Notes: generated by a model from the letters alone, not told the origin. A DNA stretch of 64,000 nt from Pedobacter namyangjuensis (GCF_003313325.1 NZ_QMHQ01000005.1:1-64000), one strand, 5' to 3'; positions 50,538-59,828 are shown, counted from the first letter of the stretch. Translations and numbers: made by a program.

Positions 50538-51632
50538 TTAATTATCAATTTCAGGGTAGTCTGTATATCCTTTTTCACCTGGCGTATAAAAAGTTGCTTG
50601 ATCAGCTTGATTAAGTGTGGCGTCTGTTTTAAATCGCTTTACCAAATCAGGATTTGCGATAAAGGGAACACCAAAAGACACCATATCTGCATCGCCATCT
50701 TGTAATACTTTTTCAGCGGTTTCTTTGTTAAAACCTCTATTGATGATAATCGTACCACTAAATATTTTACGAAAATGCTTGGCTACTTCTTGGATGGCGT
50801 CTGGAATTTCGGAAACATCTGTAAATGGTTCTATCAAATGAATATATGCCAAGCCGTAATCATTAAGTCTTTGTACAATATAGTTGTAAATGGCCTTGGT
50901 TTCATCGTCTACAAGAATACCCATAATCCCGTTTAGAGAAGGATTTAAACGAACTGCTACTTTTTTAATATCAACTGCAAGCTTCAATTCATCTAAAATA
51001 TCGAATAGAATTTTTGCTCGGTTTTCAATAGAACCCCCATATTCATCTGTTCGGTGGTTACTGTTTTTGCTGAAGAACTGTTGTAGCAGATAGCCATTTG
51101 CTCCGTGCAGCTCAACTCCGTCAAAGCCTGCTTCGAAAGCATTTATCGCTGCTTTTTTGAAATCATTTATTGTTCTTTTAATGTCTTCGATAGTCATTGG
51201 TTGCGGGGATTCGGAAGGCAGAAATCCTTTTGAAGTAAATACTTGTTGTTGTGGATTTACAGCTGAGGGAGCCAATGGCTTTTTCCCATCATGTAATTCG
51301 GGATGCGAATATGCACCCGTATGCCAAAGCTGGGCAAATATCTTTCCCCCTTCTTGGTGCACAGCATCTGTAGTCAATTTCCAACCTTTTACCTGCTGGT
51401 CGCTGTAAATGCCAGGCACATTAATTACGCCAACTGCCTCTTTACTAACAAAAGTTCCTTCGGTAATAATCAACCCTGCACTAGCACGTTGTTTATAATA
51501 GAGCGCCGTAAGTTCTGTAGCAACATTTTCAGCATTTGCCGACCGACTCCTAGTCATTGGTGCCATTACCATGCGATTGTTTAAATTGAGCCCATTTTGA
51601 CTGTATGATTTAAAGATTAATGCTGTTTCCAT
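50538..51632 (-). CDS. Old Yellow Enzyme-type alkene reductase
   Basis: A 364-aa FMN TIM-barrel: NRMVMAPMTRSR near the N-terminus, the substrate-binding pair in GVELHGANGYLLQQF (His and Asn), and FIANPDLVKRF at the end. It reduces activated C=C bonds, quinones or nitro compounds with NAD(P)H. It is first of the redox block and divergent from an HxlR regulator. An exact TATATTTG (51686-51679) with TTG at N18 provides the promoter, overlapped by candidate regulator boxes. Confidence 0.94.
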   Translation of the reverse strand: METALIFKSYSQNGLNLNNRMVMAPMTRSRSANAENVATELTALYYKQRASAGLIITEGTFVSKEAVGVINVPGIYSDQQVKGWKLTTDAVHQEGGKIFAQLWHTGAYSHPELHDGKKPLAPSAVNPQQQVFTSKGFLPSESPQPMTIEDIKRTINDFKKAAINAFEAGFDGVELHGANGYLLQQFFSKNSNHRTDEYGGSIENRAKILFDILDELKLAVDIKKVAVRLNPSLNGIMGILVDDETKAIYNYIVQRLNDYGLAYIHLIEPFTDVSEIPDAIQEVAKHFRKIFSGTIIINRGFNKETAEKVLQDGDADMVSFGVPFIANPDLVKRFKTDATLNQADQATFYTPGEKGYTDYPEIDN

Positions 51633-51661
51633 TGTATCTATAATTTAATTTTTTAATTTTG

Positions 51662-51710
51662 CTTGCGTTTTGCAAGTGCAAATATATAAACAACTTTCAT
51701 TTTGCAAGTG
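51662..51710 (-). promoter_or_regulatory. OYE promoter with HxlR-type operator boxes
   Basis: TTG (51707-51705), N18, TATATTTG (51686-51679) on the minus strand. Two copies of TTTTGCAAGTG (51668-51678 and 51700-51710) are 32 bases apart, about three helical turns; the first overlaps the inverted pair CTTGC-GTTTT-GCAAG and the second contains the -33. A dimeric HxlR protein bound there would block the OYE promoter. Confidence 0.55.
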
Positions 51711-51730
51711 ATTTTTATAAAAAATATTTT

Positions 51731-52147
51731 ATGTCAACTACGAAAAAAAGATCTGAGTGTCCAATTAGTAGCTCTTTAGATATTTGGGGAGATAAGTGGT
51801 CGTTACTTATTGTTAGGGATTTGATGTTTTCCAAACAATGCACCTATGGCGATTTTTTAAAATCTGAAGAGAAGATAGCTACCAATATTCTGGCTTCGAG
51901 GTTACAAATGTTAGAAGATAATGGCGTAATTACCAAACAAGAACACCCAGAAAGTAAAGCTAAGGTGCTTTATAAGCTAACCCAAAAAGGAATAGATTTA
52001 TTGCCAATGATGATAGAAATAAATTTATGGGCCGATAAATATTTCACGCTTCCGCCAGATAGAAAAGAGATGTTAAATGAGCTTAGAAAAGATAAAGAAG
52101 GATTTATAAAGCAAAAAAGAGAAGAACTTGCTGCTTCGATAAGCTGA
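51731..52147 (+). CDS. HxlR-family transcriptional regulator
   Basis: A 138-aa winged helix-turn-helix: CPISSSLDIWGDKWSLLIVRDLMF is the HxlR signature and includes the single N-terminal cysteine that in YodB/QorR-type members senses quinones or diamide by thiol modification. The recognition helix is ATNILASRLQMLEDNGVI. A longer frame from a TTG at 51659 would run through the operator region, so I use the ATG at 51731. It is divergent from the Old Yellow Enzyme operon and probably represses it until thiol-reactive electrophiles appear. Confidence 0.92.
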   Translation: MSTTKKRSECPISSSLDIWGDKWSLLIVRDLMFSKQCTYGDFLKSEEKIATNILASRLQMLEDNGVITKQEHPESKAKVLYKLTQKGIDLLPMMIEINLWADKYFTLPPDRKEMLNELRKDKEGFIKQKREELAASIS

Positions 52148-52214
52148 ATGTTACCATTTGCACGATATATTGTTGAATTTTGAGGCTTATTGTAGAGATT
52201 TTCAGCATAAAAAA

Positions 52215-52243
52215 AGATCGCTTGCGGTAAACGCAAGCGATCT
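52215..52243 (-). terminator. Terminator of the 199-aa gene
   Basis: AGATCGCTTGCG and CGCAAGCGATCT form a perfect 12-bp stem; U-run on the minus strand. Confidence 0.92.
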
Positions 52244-52254
52244 CTATAATTGTG

Positions 52255-52854
52255 CTATTTGTTGTTTTTATCGTAAAACTCGAAGAATTCTTTCAACCTA
52301 AAAATTTTACTTAAATAAGCATAGTCCTGGTTCATTTTATTATAAGTTTGGGTACTAGGTTCTTTTACATCAATGTTGCCCTTTCCAAGCGTTCTATCAG
52401 GAATAAACAAAGCCGTGCTCACTTCTGGCGCACCTAAAAGGGAGTATATTTCTCTGCCTTCTACATCGTATGGTTTAAATTGATCCCTTAAATCCTTCTT
52501 GGTAAAGATGATATTATACGTTACATATTTAGACTTTGTTGGATTTATTACACCGTATTCTGTAGGTTCCAATGTCAAATCCTGATTGACAATGCCAAAT
52601 GCTTGGCAATCAATTTTATGTGCACCTATTTCCAACTCTGCTTTTACAAAGCTGTTTGCGGGTATCTCATAGGTTTTACCGTCTATTTTTACAGAAATTG
52701 CTTGTGCTGTTGGGTTGTCAATTAAAGTTGCTCCATTCAACTTGGTTTTTAGTACAAGTTCGTAATAGCCATACGCAGCAAAGGCCAAAATCATTAATCC
52801 AAAAATAATAAAGTGGGCCTTGGTTAGTTTTTTGTTTTCGTTAGGTGAGGTCAT
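52255..52854 (-). CDS. Membrane-anchored hypothetical protein (199 aa)
   Basis: A short N-terminal cytoplasmic piece, one membrane segment (about 13-35) and a 165-residue extracytoplasmic domain. It opens with two beta strands (ATLIDNPTAQAISVKIDG, KTYEIPANSFVKAELEIG) that resemble a single Ig-like sandwich. No family is recognised. It is a single-gene unit with a strong terminator. Confidence 0.72.
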   Translation of the reverse strand: MTSPNENKKLTKAHFIIFGLMILAFAAYGYYELVLKTKLNGATLIDNPTAQAISVKIDGKTYEIPANSFVKAELEIGAHKIDCQAFGIVNQDLTLEPTEYGVINPTKSKYVTYNIIFTKKDLRDQFKPYDVEGREIYSLLGAPEVSTALFIPDRTLGKGNIDVKEPSTQTYNKMNQDYAYLSKIFRLKEFFEFYDKNNK

Positions 52855-52976
52855 ATCTTTTAAATTTTATTAAATATAAAAGAAAGTTTATAGCCATGCC
52901 ATTTCGTTTTTATATTTAGCAAGTTTGACTATAAATTTGTGAGCTTTAGTTAAATATTCGTTAAGAGAAATAAAAA

Positions 52977-53001
52977 AAGCCATCCGAATTAGGATGGCTT
53001 T
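52977..53001 (-). terminator. Terminator of the tmRNA gene
   Basis: AAAGCCATCC and GGATGGCTTT form a 10-bp stem, followed on the minus strand by a T-run. The last base of the stem is two bases from the tmRNA 3' end. Confidence 0.88.
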
Positions 53002-53002
53002 G

Positions 53003-53368
53003 TGGAGCCGAAGGGGTTCGAACCCTTGTCCAGTTGTGTGATAAATTATGCCTTCTACATGCTTATTTTCCAATTAATTGTCGGGATCTGTCGGGCTGGA
53101 AACCGACCTAAACTTTCTCCTTATGTACTTCATTTCGCAATTGCATCGTACCTCTACAAAAGCTAGCATTGTTATTTCGATGCCTCTGATGCTAACCTAA
53201 CATTGCGGCAGTTAGCGAGACAAAAGCTTACGTAATTCTAAATTAGGCAGCTAAGGCGTAGTTATTTTCGCCAATTATTGTTTTGAACGTTCTCTTTAAA
53301 GTGCTCTCCGTACAACGCACTGCATGCTAACATACTCAGCGCCACCCTGTCAAATCCAAAACGGCCCC
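53003..53368 (-). ncRNA. ssrA: tmRNA (ssrA)
   Basis: One-piece tmRNA on the minus strand. The 5' end GGGGCCG and 3' end CGGCTCC form the acceptor stem (one G-U), with a discriminator A; CCA is not encoded. The T-arm is AAGGGTTCGAACCCCTT. The tag codons GGC GAA AAT AAC TAC GCC TTA GCT GCC TAA (53272-53243) give GENNYALAA, the same tag I remember for Porphyromonas gingivalis. It frees ribosomes stalled on broken mRNA and marks the product for proteolysis. A plus promoter-like element and a terminator complete the gene. A 61-codon ORF overlapping its 3' end is a shadow. Confidence 0.97.
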
Positions 53369-53376
53369 ATGTAGTA

Positions 53377-53408
53377 CAAAAGTAGAAGGTTAAAATTTTT
53401 TAATCAAA
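53377..53408 (-). promoter_or_regulatory. tmRNA promoter, consensus -33/-7
   Basis: On the minus strand TTTG (53408-53405), 20 bases, then TACTTTTG (53384-53377), ending eight bases before the mature 5' end. This is the best full match to the Bacteroidota consensus in the window and fixes the expected spacing. Confidence 0.85.
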
Positions 53409-53503
53409 TCCTTGATCTTTGTTCTTTTATCCATTACTTCACAGCAAATATACAAATTAAATGCCAAATCAACGTTTCGTTGCGCTAACTCAACACAGAT
53501 AAA

Positions 53504-55288
53504 TTATTCTTTACCGCCGTCTCTAACTACATGATAATTTGGCGACATAATTTCAATACCCGCTTTACCGAGCACATCTTGTATGTTTTCTAACAGTTTG
53601 CTGTAGATTAAAGCCTGTTTGTTTGCTTCTTTTGTATAGGCATTTATCTGGTAGGAGATATTAAAGTCTTCCAATCCAATTTGTAACACAAATGGCTTGG
53701 GATCTTGAATTACAAATTCAGTTTTTAATGCAGCCTCGATAAGTAAGTCATAAACATGTTGCCAAGGAACATCATAACCTAAGGTTACTATGTAATGTAC
53801 AATCAGTCCTTGTTTTTCATTTTTAGTATGACTGGAATAATTTACAGTTGAGCTAGAAAGTACCATTGAGTTGGGTACGGTTATATCTTCATTTTTAATG
53901 GTTTTTATTCGTGTTACTAACATCGATTTTTCTACCACATCGCCAACCACATCTCCAATCTTAACACGATCTCCTACACGAAATGGGCGCATGTAAGTAA
54001 TAACCAAGCCGGCAACAATGTTTCCAATCGCACTTGAAGAACCCAACGATATCAAAATACCCAAAAATACAGATACGCCTTGGAAAGCTGGAGAACTTGA
54101 ACCCGGTAAAAACGGAAAGATAATTACCAGCATAAAGGCGTAGAGAATAAACCTTAAAATATTAAATGTTGGTATAGCCCATTCTGCATGAAACCCCTTA
54201 AACTGTATGTTGCCGAGCTTTATTTCGTAGAAGAAGTATCTAATGCCTTTAAGTAAATACCTGAAGATTAAGTAAATTACAATGACTTTAAACAAATCTG
54301 GTAGGTATGCCAAGGTTGCCTTACCGGCAGATCTTAACGGATCTAAAATCAAGTTAAGCATTTTTCCGGTAAGCGCTTCTGTTTCTGGAAAAATACTAAA
54401 CAGTAGCGGAAGTGATAGGTAGAATATAAGAACGATCAGCAAAATCTTAACAATAGTGCTTAGTTTAAGTAGCGCTGTGGCTAAATGATCAGGGGTAATA
54501 ATCTTTATTTTTTTTAACCTAAGTCCGTTGAGATATTTTTCTTTATTAGTGGAAATAAAGCCAGCTACGCCTCTAAATATTCGATTAAGTGCATAAATTA
54601 CAATGCCCAATAGAAGAATAATTAAGGCTGCTAAACCAATACGCTTTAAAAGATTTGTTAAGCTGTGCGCACTACGTTCTTCAATAATATGCTTTTTTAT
54701 GATGCTTAAATATTCGTTGGCCAGTTGAATGTTCTCTTTGCCAAACCATAAGCCATCTAAATTGCCAATGCTCACAATAACTTCTGTATTGTTATAAATG
54801 AGATCGAAACTTCCTTCGTTTTCTACAACAGATAACGAATCGGGCTTAAAGAAAGGGTCTTCGTATAATTTGGTAATTTTAATCGAAATTGCTCTAGCTC
54901 TATCTCTAGCATTAAAAGAGCCAGTACGTGTAAATATGTTAAATAAGGTATCCCTATTAAGCACAACTGGATAGCCCCTTGCATTTTTCTTTAGTTTATT
55001 CAGCTTCTCGATTTGAGCTATGTGCCTAAGCGAATCACTTACTGCAATAGTGCGCAGTTTAGCCTCTAGTTCTCGTGTTTTTTGTACGTTTCCAGTTGCT
55101 CCAGCAAGTTCTCTTTGCAACTGTACTTTTACCAAAGAGTCGATACGTTTCTGCTGTTGCTCTCTTAACAATAATGCTTCGTTTATTTTAGCGCTGTCTT
55201 GTAAAATTGCTTTAGGCTGCTGCGCAATACAAGATGAACTTATATACAGAAATCCGAAAAAAAGAAATAACATTCTAATTAAAAACAT
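53504..55288 (-). CDS. MscS-family mechanosensitive channel, large form
   Basis: A 594-aa channel: signal peptide (1-22), a periplasmic coiled-coil part (about 25-190), several membrane helices (about 205-390), then the MscS core, with the pore helix and the cytoplasmic beta domain carrying MRPFRVGDRVKIGDVVGDV and TVPNSMVL. Opening releases solutes when membrane tension rises. The long extra N-terminal part places it with the YnaI/YbdG-like larger members rather than MscS itself. Confidence 0.9.
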   Translation of the reverse strand: MFLIRMLFLFFGFLYISSSCIAQQPKAILQDSAKINEALLLREQQQKRIDSLVKVQLQRELAGATGNVQKTRELEAKLRTIAVSDSLRHIAQIEKLNKLKKNARGYPVVLNRDTLFNIFTRTGSFNARDRARAISIKITKLYEDPFFKPDSLSVVENEGSFDLIYNNTEVIVSIGNLDGLWFGKENIQLANEYLSIIKKHIIEERSAHSLTNLLKRIGLAALIILLLGIVIYALNRIFRGVAGFISTNKEKYLNGLRLKKIKIITPDHLATALLKLSTIVKILLIVLIFYLSLPLLFSIFPETEALTGKMLNLILDPLRSAGKATLAYLPDLFKVIVIYLIFRYLLKGIRYFFYEIKLGNIQFKGFHAEWAIPTFNILRFILYAFMLVIIFPFLPGSSSPAFQGVSVFLGILISLGSSSAIGNIVAGLVITYMRPFRVGDRVKIGDVVGDVVEKSMLVTRIKTIKNEDITVPNSMVLSSSTVNYSSHTKNEKQGLIVHYIVTLGYDVPWQHVYDLLIEAALKTEFVIQDPKPFVLQIGLEDFNISYQINAYTKEANKQALIYSKLLENIQDVLGKAGIEIMSPNYHVVRDGGKE

Positions 55289-55408
55289 AGGCTTATTTAA
55301 AAGTTAACAAACAGCAATAGGATAAAGATAGTATTTTACAGTTTTTTAATATTGGCAAACTAGGTATTTTTAGCTTAGCCATAAGCGAATAATGACAGGT
55401 CTAAAACA

Positions 55409-55447
55409 AAAAATCGGTTAGCGAACAATTTCCACTAACCGATTTTT
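55409..55447. terminator. Terminator after the aminotransferase gene
   Basis: AAAAATCGGTTAG and CTAACCGATTTTT form a 13-bp stem with T/A runs on both sides. Confidence 0.9.
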
Positions 55448-55462
55448 CTTTATTTAAAACGC

Positions 55463-56662
55463 TTAAACTGTTCTTCCCGGATATTGTTTCAAAGCAACTT
55501 CCAAGCAATCCATTGCTCCGTTTAAATCGGCAGTGTTTAAAACATAGGCCATACGAACCTCGTTTTTGCCAGAACCTGGGCTAGAATAAAAACCAGTAGC
55601 AGGTGCCATCATTACAGTGCTTCCGTTGCGCTCAAAGTTTTCTAGCATCCATTGGCAAAAAGCATCCGCATCATCAATTGGGAATTTTGCCACTACGTAA
55701 AATGCACCACCCGGATTAGGACAGAAAACGCCATCCATGTCATTTAAGCGTTTTACCAAAGTATCTCTGCGTAAAGTATATTCTATATTTACTTCTTCAA
55801 AATAACTATCCGGCGTATCAACTGCAGCGGTACCAGCAATTTGCTCTACCATACCTGGACTTAACCTAGCTTGTGCAAACTTTAATCCAGACGCTATAAC
55901 TTCCTTGTTTTTAGTAATTAAGCAGCCTAAACGTGCGCCACAGGCACTATAGCGTTTAGAAACCGTATCCATTATTACTACGTTTTCATCTAATCCATCC
56001 AAATGCATCGGAGAAATAAACTCACGCCCATCATAGCAAAACTCGCGGTAAGCCTCGTCAGAGAATAAGAATAGGTCGTACTTTAAGCATAAAGCCTTTA
56101 AGGCTTCTAATTCTTCTTTAGAATAAAGGTATCCGGTAGGATTATTAGGGTTACATATAATGATGGCCTTTGTTTTAGGAGTAATTAACTTCTCAAACTC
56201 AGCAATAGGAGGAAGCGCAAATCCATTTTCTATGTAGGATAAAATAGGTTTTACCACAACATTACTCATACACGCGAAACCATTGTAGTTTGCGTAAAAA
56301 GGCTCAGGAATGATAATTTCATCACCTTCATTAACGCAGGTTTGCATAGCAATAGTTATAGCCTCAGAACCACCTACCGTTACCAAGATATTTTCTGGCG
56401 TAATGTTGTAACCTAACTTATTATAGTATTCTGTAAGTTTTTTTCTGTAAGCCAAAGTACCTTCTGAAGGAGTGTAGGCCCAAACATCAAAATCGATGTT
56501 TTTAATTGCATTTAACATGCCTTCTGGTGTGGCAATGTCTGGCTGGCCGATATTTAAGTGGTAAACTTTTTTTCCTGCTGCTTTAGCCTTATCGGCAAAA
56601 GGTGTTAATTTTCTGATGGGTGAAGCGGGCATTTGTAGCCCCTTTTCTGATATGTTTGGCAT
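55463..56662 (-). CDS. PLP-dependent aminotransferase, fold type I (aspartate-type)
   Basis: A 399-aa class I/II aminotransferase: NPNNPTG (171-177, N174), D202 and Y205 in SDEAYREF, and the PLP lysine K236 in DTVSKRYSACG. It resembles Bacteroidota aspartate/tyrosine aminotransferases of the PatA type. The exact amino donor is not evident. An exact TATTTTTG (56674-56667) lies exactly four bases before the ATG, between the start and the terminator of the DUF1573 gene. Confidence 0.9.
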   Translation of the reverse strand: MPNISEKGLQMPASPIRKLTPFADKAKAAGKKVYHLNIGQPDIATPEGMLNAIKNIDFDVWAYTPSEGTLAYRKKLTEYYNKLGYNITPENILVTVGGSEAITIAMQTCVNEGDEIIIPEPFYANYNGFACMSNVVVKPILSYIENGFALPPIAEFEKLITPKTKAIIICNPNNPTGYLYSKEELEALKALCLKYDLFLFSDEAYREFCYDGREFISPMHLDGLDENVVIMDTVSKRYSACGARLGCLITKNKEVIASGLKFAQARLSPGMVEQIAGTAAVDTPDSYFEEVNIEYTLRRDTLVKRLNDMDGVFCPNPGGAFYVVAKFPIDDADAFCQWMLENFERNGSTVMMAPATGFYSSPGSGKNEVRMAYVLNTADLNGAMDCLEVALKQYPGRTV

Positions 56663-56666
56663 GGTA

Positions 56667-56674
56667 CAAAAATA
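56667..56674 (-). promoter_or_regulatory. -7 element four bases before the aminotransferase gene
   Basis: TATTTTTG on the minus strand, exact TAnnTTTG with N4 to the ATG; it abuts the DUF1573 terminator. Confidence 0.55.
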
Positions 56675-56675
56675 A

Positions 56676-56702
56676 AAAACCCCGTGATAATTACGGGGTT
56701 TT
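56676..56702 (-). terminator. Terminator of the DUF1573 gene
   Basis: AAAACCCCG and CGGGGTTTT form a 9-bp stem; T-run on the minus strand. Confidence 0.85.
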
Positions 56703-56722
56703 AAAACAATATGTTTAAAATT

Positions 56723-57115
56723 TTACTTAACACTTCCTTCTACAGCAATACCTTTAATGTACAAAACTTTGGTAGCTTGTCTGGCGTTAGAAGTTAAAGT
56801 TACGGCCTTATTAAAAGGTAAAGCACCACCGGTTGGTGTAATGGTAACTTTTACAAATCCTTTTTCTCCTTTTTTAACAGGTGTTTGGGTATATTCAGAA
56901 ACCGTACATCCACAAGTAGTTTCTACCTTCGAAATAATTAAAGGCGCATCGCCTACATTGGTAAAGTTAAACGTATGAACTGCTGCTTTATTTAGGGCAA
57001 TTTTACCAAAATCGAACGACTCAGAATCAAATTTAAATTCGCCTTGCGTGCTCTGAGCTTTTGATACTAAACCTATGCTAAATACTAATGCAACTACTAA
57101 AATTAACTTTTTCAT
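56723..57115 (-). CDS. DUF1573 exported protein
   Basis: A 130-aa exported protein: signal peptide (1-20) and one Ig-like domain with the DUF1573 signature FDFGKIALNKAAVHTFNFTN and GDAPLIISKVETTCGCTVSEY (the CGC pair at about 66-68). The family is abundant in Bacteroidota, with a proposed structural or adhesive role. An exact TAAGTTTG (57139-57132) lies upstream. Confidence 0.9.
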   Translation of the reverse strand: MKKLILVVALVFSIGLVSKAQSTQGEFKFDSESFDFGKIALNKAAVHTFNFTNVGDAPLIISKVETTCGCTVSEYTQTPVKKGEKGFVKVTITPTGGALPFNKAVTLTSNARQATKVLYIKGIAVEGSVK

Positions 57116-57131
57116 GATCTTTGTGTTTTAA

Positions 57132-57139
57132 CAAACTTA
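57132..57139 (-). promoter_or_regulatory. -7 element of the DUF1573 gene
   Basis: TAAGTTTG on the minus strand, exact TAnnTTTG, 16 bases before the ATG. Confidence 0.45.
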
Positions 57140-57217
57140 ATAATTTAATAGAAGTAATCAAAAAGTATTCCACTATTTATATTACACTAAGGTAGGAGGC
57201 AAGTTTATCAAAAATTG

Positions 57218-57225
57218 TATCTTTG
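57218..57225 (+). promoter_or_regulatory. -7 element of the E1 dehydrogenase gene
   Basis: TATCTTTG, exact TAnnTTTG, 20 bases before the ATG at 57246. Confidence 0.45.
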
Positions 57226-57245
57226 TTGCCTAACCAATTTTGCTT

Positions 57246-59669
57246 ATGATGAAAGATAGCAAGCTTACCAGTAATCAAATTGACACATCAGAATTAAGTT
57301 TTGAAGACTTTAAACGCATTGTAATAGACGATTACCGAATTGCTTTTGAAAGCAGGCAGGCCAGTTTATTAGGTCGTAGGGAGGTGTTAACGGGCAAGGC
57401 TAAGTTTGGTATTTTTGGCGATGGTAAGGAGGTACCTCAGTTAGCAATGGCAAAAGCTTTTAAAAAAGGCGACTGGCGCTCGGGGTACTATCGCGATCAG
57501 ACTTTTGCGTTTGCAACTGGAATTTCTACAATCAAAGAATTTTTTGCCCAATTATACGCTAACCCAAGTGTAGATGCCGATCCATCTTCAGCAGGTAGAC
57601 AAATGAATTGTCATTTTGCAACCCGTTCTTTAAATGATGACGGCACTTGGAAGGATTTAACAGATATTAAAAACTGTTCGTCGGACATTGCGCCAACTGG
57701 CGGACAAATGGCTCGCTTAGTTGGTTTGGCTTACGCATCCAAATTATTCAGACAAAATCCAGAACTAGATTATCTGAAGAATTTTTCTGTAAACGGAAAT
57801 GAAGTTGCTTTTGGTACTATTGGCAACGCATCTACATCAGAAGGTGTGTTTTTCGAGTCGATAAATGCAGCCGGTGTATTGCAGGTTCCTATGGCTATTT
57901 CTGTTTGGGATGATGGTTACGGAATTTCTGTTCCGGCTAAATATCAAACTACAAAAGAGGATATTTCCGAGATCTTAAAAGGTTTCCAACGTGAGGAGGG
58001 AACTAATGGCTACGAAATATTTAAAGTAAAAGGGTGGGATTATCCCGCTTTATGCGAAACCTACCAAAAAGCAATCGAAGTTTGCAGAACAGAACACGTG
58101 CCCGTTCTAATTCATGTTACGGAAGTTACACAACCTCAAGGCCATTCTACCTCTGGCTCGCACGAACGTTATAAAAACAAGGAGCGTTTAGAATGGGAAC
58201 GAGAACATGATTGTATTGCGCAAATGCGCAAATGGATGATCGAATCGGCCATTGCAAATGAAGATGAGCTAAATAGTTTGGAAGAAGAGGCGAAAAAGTT
58301 TGTGCGTAATGTGCAAAAAGAAGCTTGGAACGACTTTTTAGATCTTATAAAACAAGAGCAGAGTCAGGTTATCAATATGATTAATGCTTTTGCCAATGGC
58401 GATGCAGGATTAACAAAAATTGCAGCCCAACTGGCTTCTACACCAGATGCATTGCGTAGAGAAGTAATGTCGTCTGCAAGAAAAGCTATCCGCCAAAGTG
58501 CACACCAACCATCTGAAGAACGCAATGTTTTAATCAAATGGTACCAGGAACAAGCAGGTATTAACGAAGAAAAATACAGTTCAAAACTATTTACAGATGG
58601 CAAAGAAAGTCCGTTTTTAGTTGACGTTATCGATGCAGATTATACCAATGATGGTAAAATGATTGATGGCAGAGAGCTTTTAAATGCTTGTTTCGATTCG
58701 AATTTTGCTAGAGATCAACGCTTGGTTGCTTTTGGAGAAGATTTAGGTAATATTGGCGACGTAAACCAAGGTTTTGCCGGTTTACAGGCTAAATTTGGCG
58801 AATTAAGAGTAACGGATACCGGCATTAGAGAAATGACTATTGTTGGCCAGGGAATTGGTTTGGCTATGCGTGGCCTACGTCCCATTGCCGAAATTCAATA
58901 TTTAGATTATTTACTTTTCGCACTTAATATTTTAAGTGATGATTTGGCAAGTTTATCTTATCGTACCAAAGCGGGACAAAAAGCACCGGTTATTGTGCGT
59001 ACCCGTGGACATCGCCTAGAAGGTGTTTGGCATTCTGGTAGCCCAATGGGGATGATTTTGGGTGCTTTACGTGGCATGCATATTTGTGTGCCTAGAAACA
59101 TGACAAAGGCAGCGGGGATGTATAACACGTTGTTTAGATCTGATGAACCGGCCTTGGTGGTGGAGTGTTTAAATGGCTATCGTTTAAAAGAAAAACTGCC
59201 TGATAACGTTGGCGAGTTTACCGTGCCATTAGGCAAAGCCGAAATTATTAGAAACGGAACGGATATTACTATAGTAAGTTATGGTTCTACCTTGCGTATT
59301 GTAGAGGAAGCGGCAGAAGAATTAGCGGAATTGGGGATTTCAGTGGAAATCATCGATCCACAAACTTTATTGCCTTTTGATACAGATCAGCTTTGCAAAA
59401 CATCTTTACAAAAAACAAATAAGCTTTTAGTAATTGACGAGGATGTTCCTGGAGGCGCAAGTGCATTTATTTTACAAGAAATTTTAGAAGTGCAGGGCGG
59501 TTATTACCACTTAGATGCGCAGCCTAAAACGCTAACTGCAAAGGCACACAGGCCTCCATATGGATCTGATGGAGATTATTTTAGCAAGCCGTCTTTAGAT
59601 GATATTATTGAGAGTGCTTATGCTATGATGCATGAAGCAAATCCGAATAAATTTCCAAAGCTTTTTTAG
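57246..59669 (+). CDS. Alpha/beta-fused E1 of a 2-oxo acid dehydrogenase
   Basis: An 807-aa thiamine-diphosphate enzyme joining the E1 alpha and beta chains in one protein, as usual in Bacteroidota. Alpha part (about 1-410): RSGYYRDQTFAFATG, the GHRS-like region and GNASTSEGVFFES. Beta part (about 470-800): FGEDLGNIGDVNQGF, IAEIQYLDYLLFA and VIDEDVPGGASAFI. It decarboxylates branched-chain 2-oxo acids or pyruvate; which of these is not decided by sequence, and E2/E3 genes are not nearby. The frame can start at a TTG (57240); I use the ATG at 57246. Confidence 0.94.
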   Translation: MMKDSKLTSNQIDTSELSFEDFKRIVIDDYRIAFESRQASLLGRREVLTGKAKFGIFGDGKEVPQLAMAKAFKKGDWRSGYYRDQTFAFATGISTIKEFFAQLYANPSVDADPSSAGRQMNCHFATRSLNDDGTWKDLTDIKNCSSDIAPTGGQMARLVGLAYASKLFRQNPELDYLKNFSVNGNEVAFGTIGNASTSEGVFFESINAAGVLQVPMAISVWDDGYGISVPAKYQTTKEDISEILKGFQREEGTNGYEIFKVKGWDYPALCETYQKAIEVCRTEHVPVLIHVTEVTQPQGHSTSGSHERYKNKERLEWEREHDCIAQMRKWMIESAIANEDELNSLEEEAKKFVRNVQKEAWNDFLDLIKQEQSQVINMINAFANGDAGLTKIAAQLASTPDALRREVMSSARKAIRQSAHQPSEERNVLIKWYQEQAGINEEKYSSKLFTDGKESPFLVDVIDADYTNDGKMIDGRELLNACFDSNFARDQRLVAFGEDLGNIGDVNQGFAGLQAKFGELRVTDTGIREMTIVGQGIGLAMRGLRPIAEIQYLDYLLFALNILSDDLASLSYRTKAGQKAPVIVRTRGHRLEGVWHSGSPMGMILGALRGMHICVPRNMTKAAGMYNTLFRSDEPALVVECLNGYRLKEKLPDNVGEFTVPLGKAEIIRNGTDITIVSYGSTLRIVEEAAEELAELGISVEIIDPQTLLPFDTDQLCKTSLQKTNKLLVIDEDVPGGASAFILQEILEVQGGYYHLDAQPKTLTAKAHRPPYGSDGDYFSKPSLDDIIESAYAMMHEANPNKFPKLF

Positions 59670-59691
59670 GCTAACGCGAAATTAATTTTAC

Positions 59692-59721
59692 AAGGTGCAA
59701 TTTTTAATTGCACCTTTTTTT
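59692..59721 (+). terminator. Terminator after the E1 gene
   Basis: AAGGTGCAATT and AATTGCACCTT form an 11-bp stem, followed by a T-run. Confidence 0.9.
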
Positions 59722-59828
59722 GTGAAAATGGCCTCTAACAACTTGTGTATTTGCTTAATAGTTAAGAATATGATTGAAAATGTAGAAAAAGTAATTAACT
59801 TCAACGTTTAATACGCTCGTTGATAATT

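Noticed and set aside
51659..51730. Longer start for the HxlR regulator at a TTG
   Set aside because: It would place coding sequence across the divergent operator; the family signature begins at the ATG at 51731.
52995..53050. tRNA gene at the TTCGAA motif
   Set aside because: The motif is the T-arm of the tmRNA; no separate cloverleaf is present.
52888..53073. Minus-strand ORF of 61 codons
   Set aside because: It runs through the tmRNA 3' part and its terminator and has no family features.
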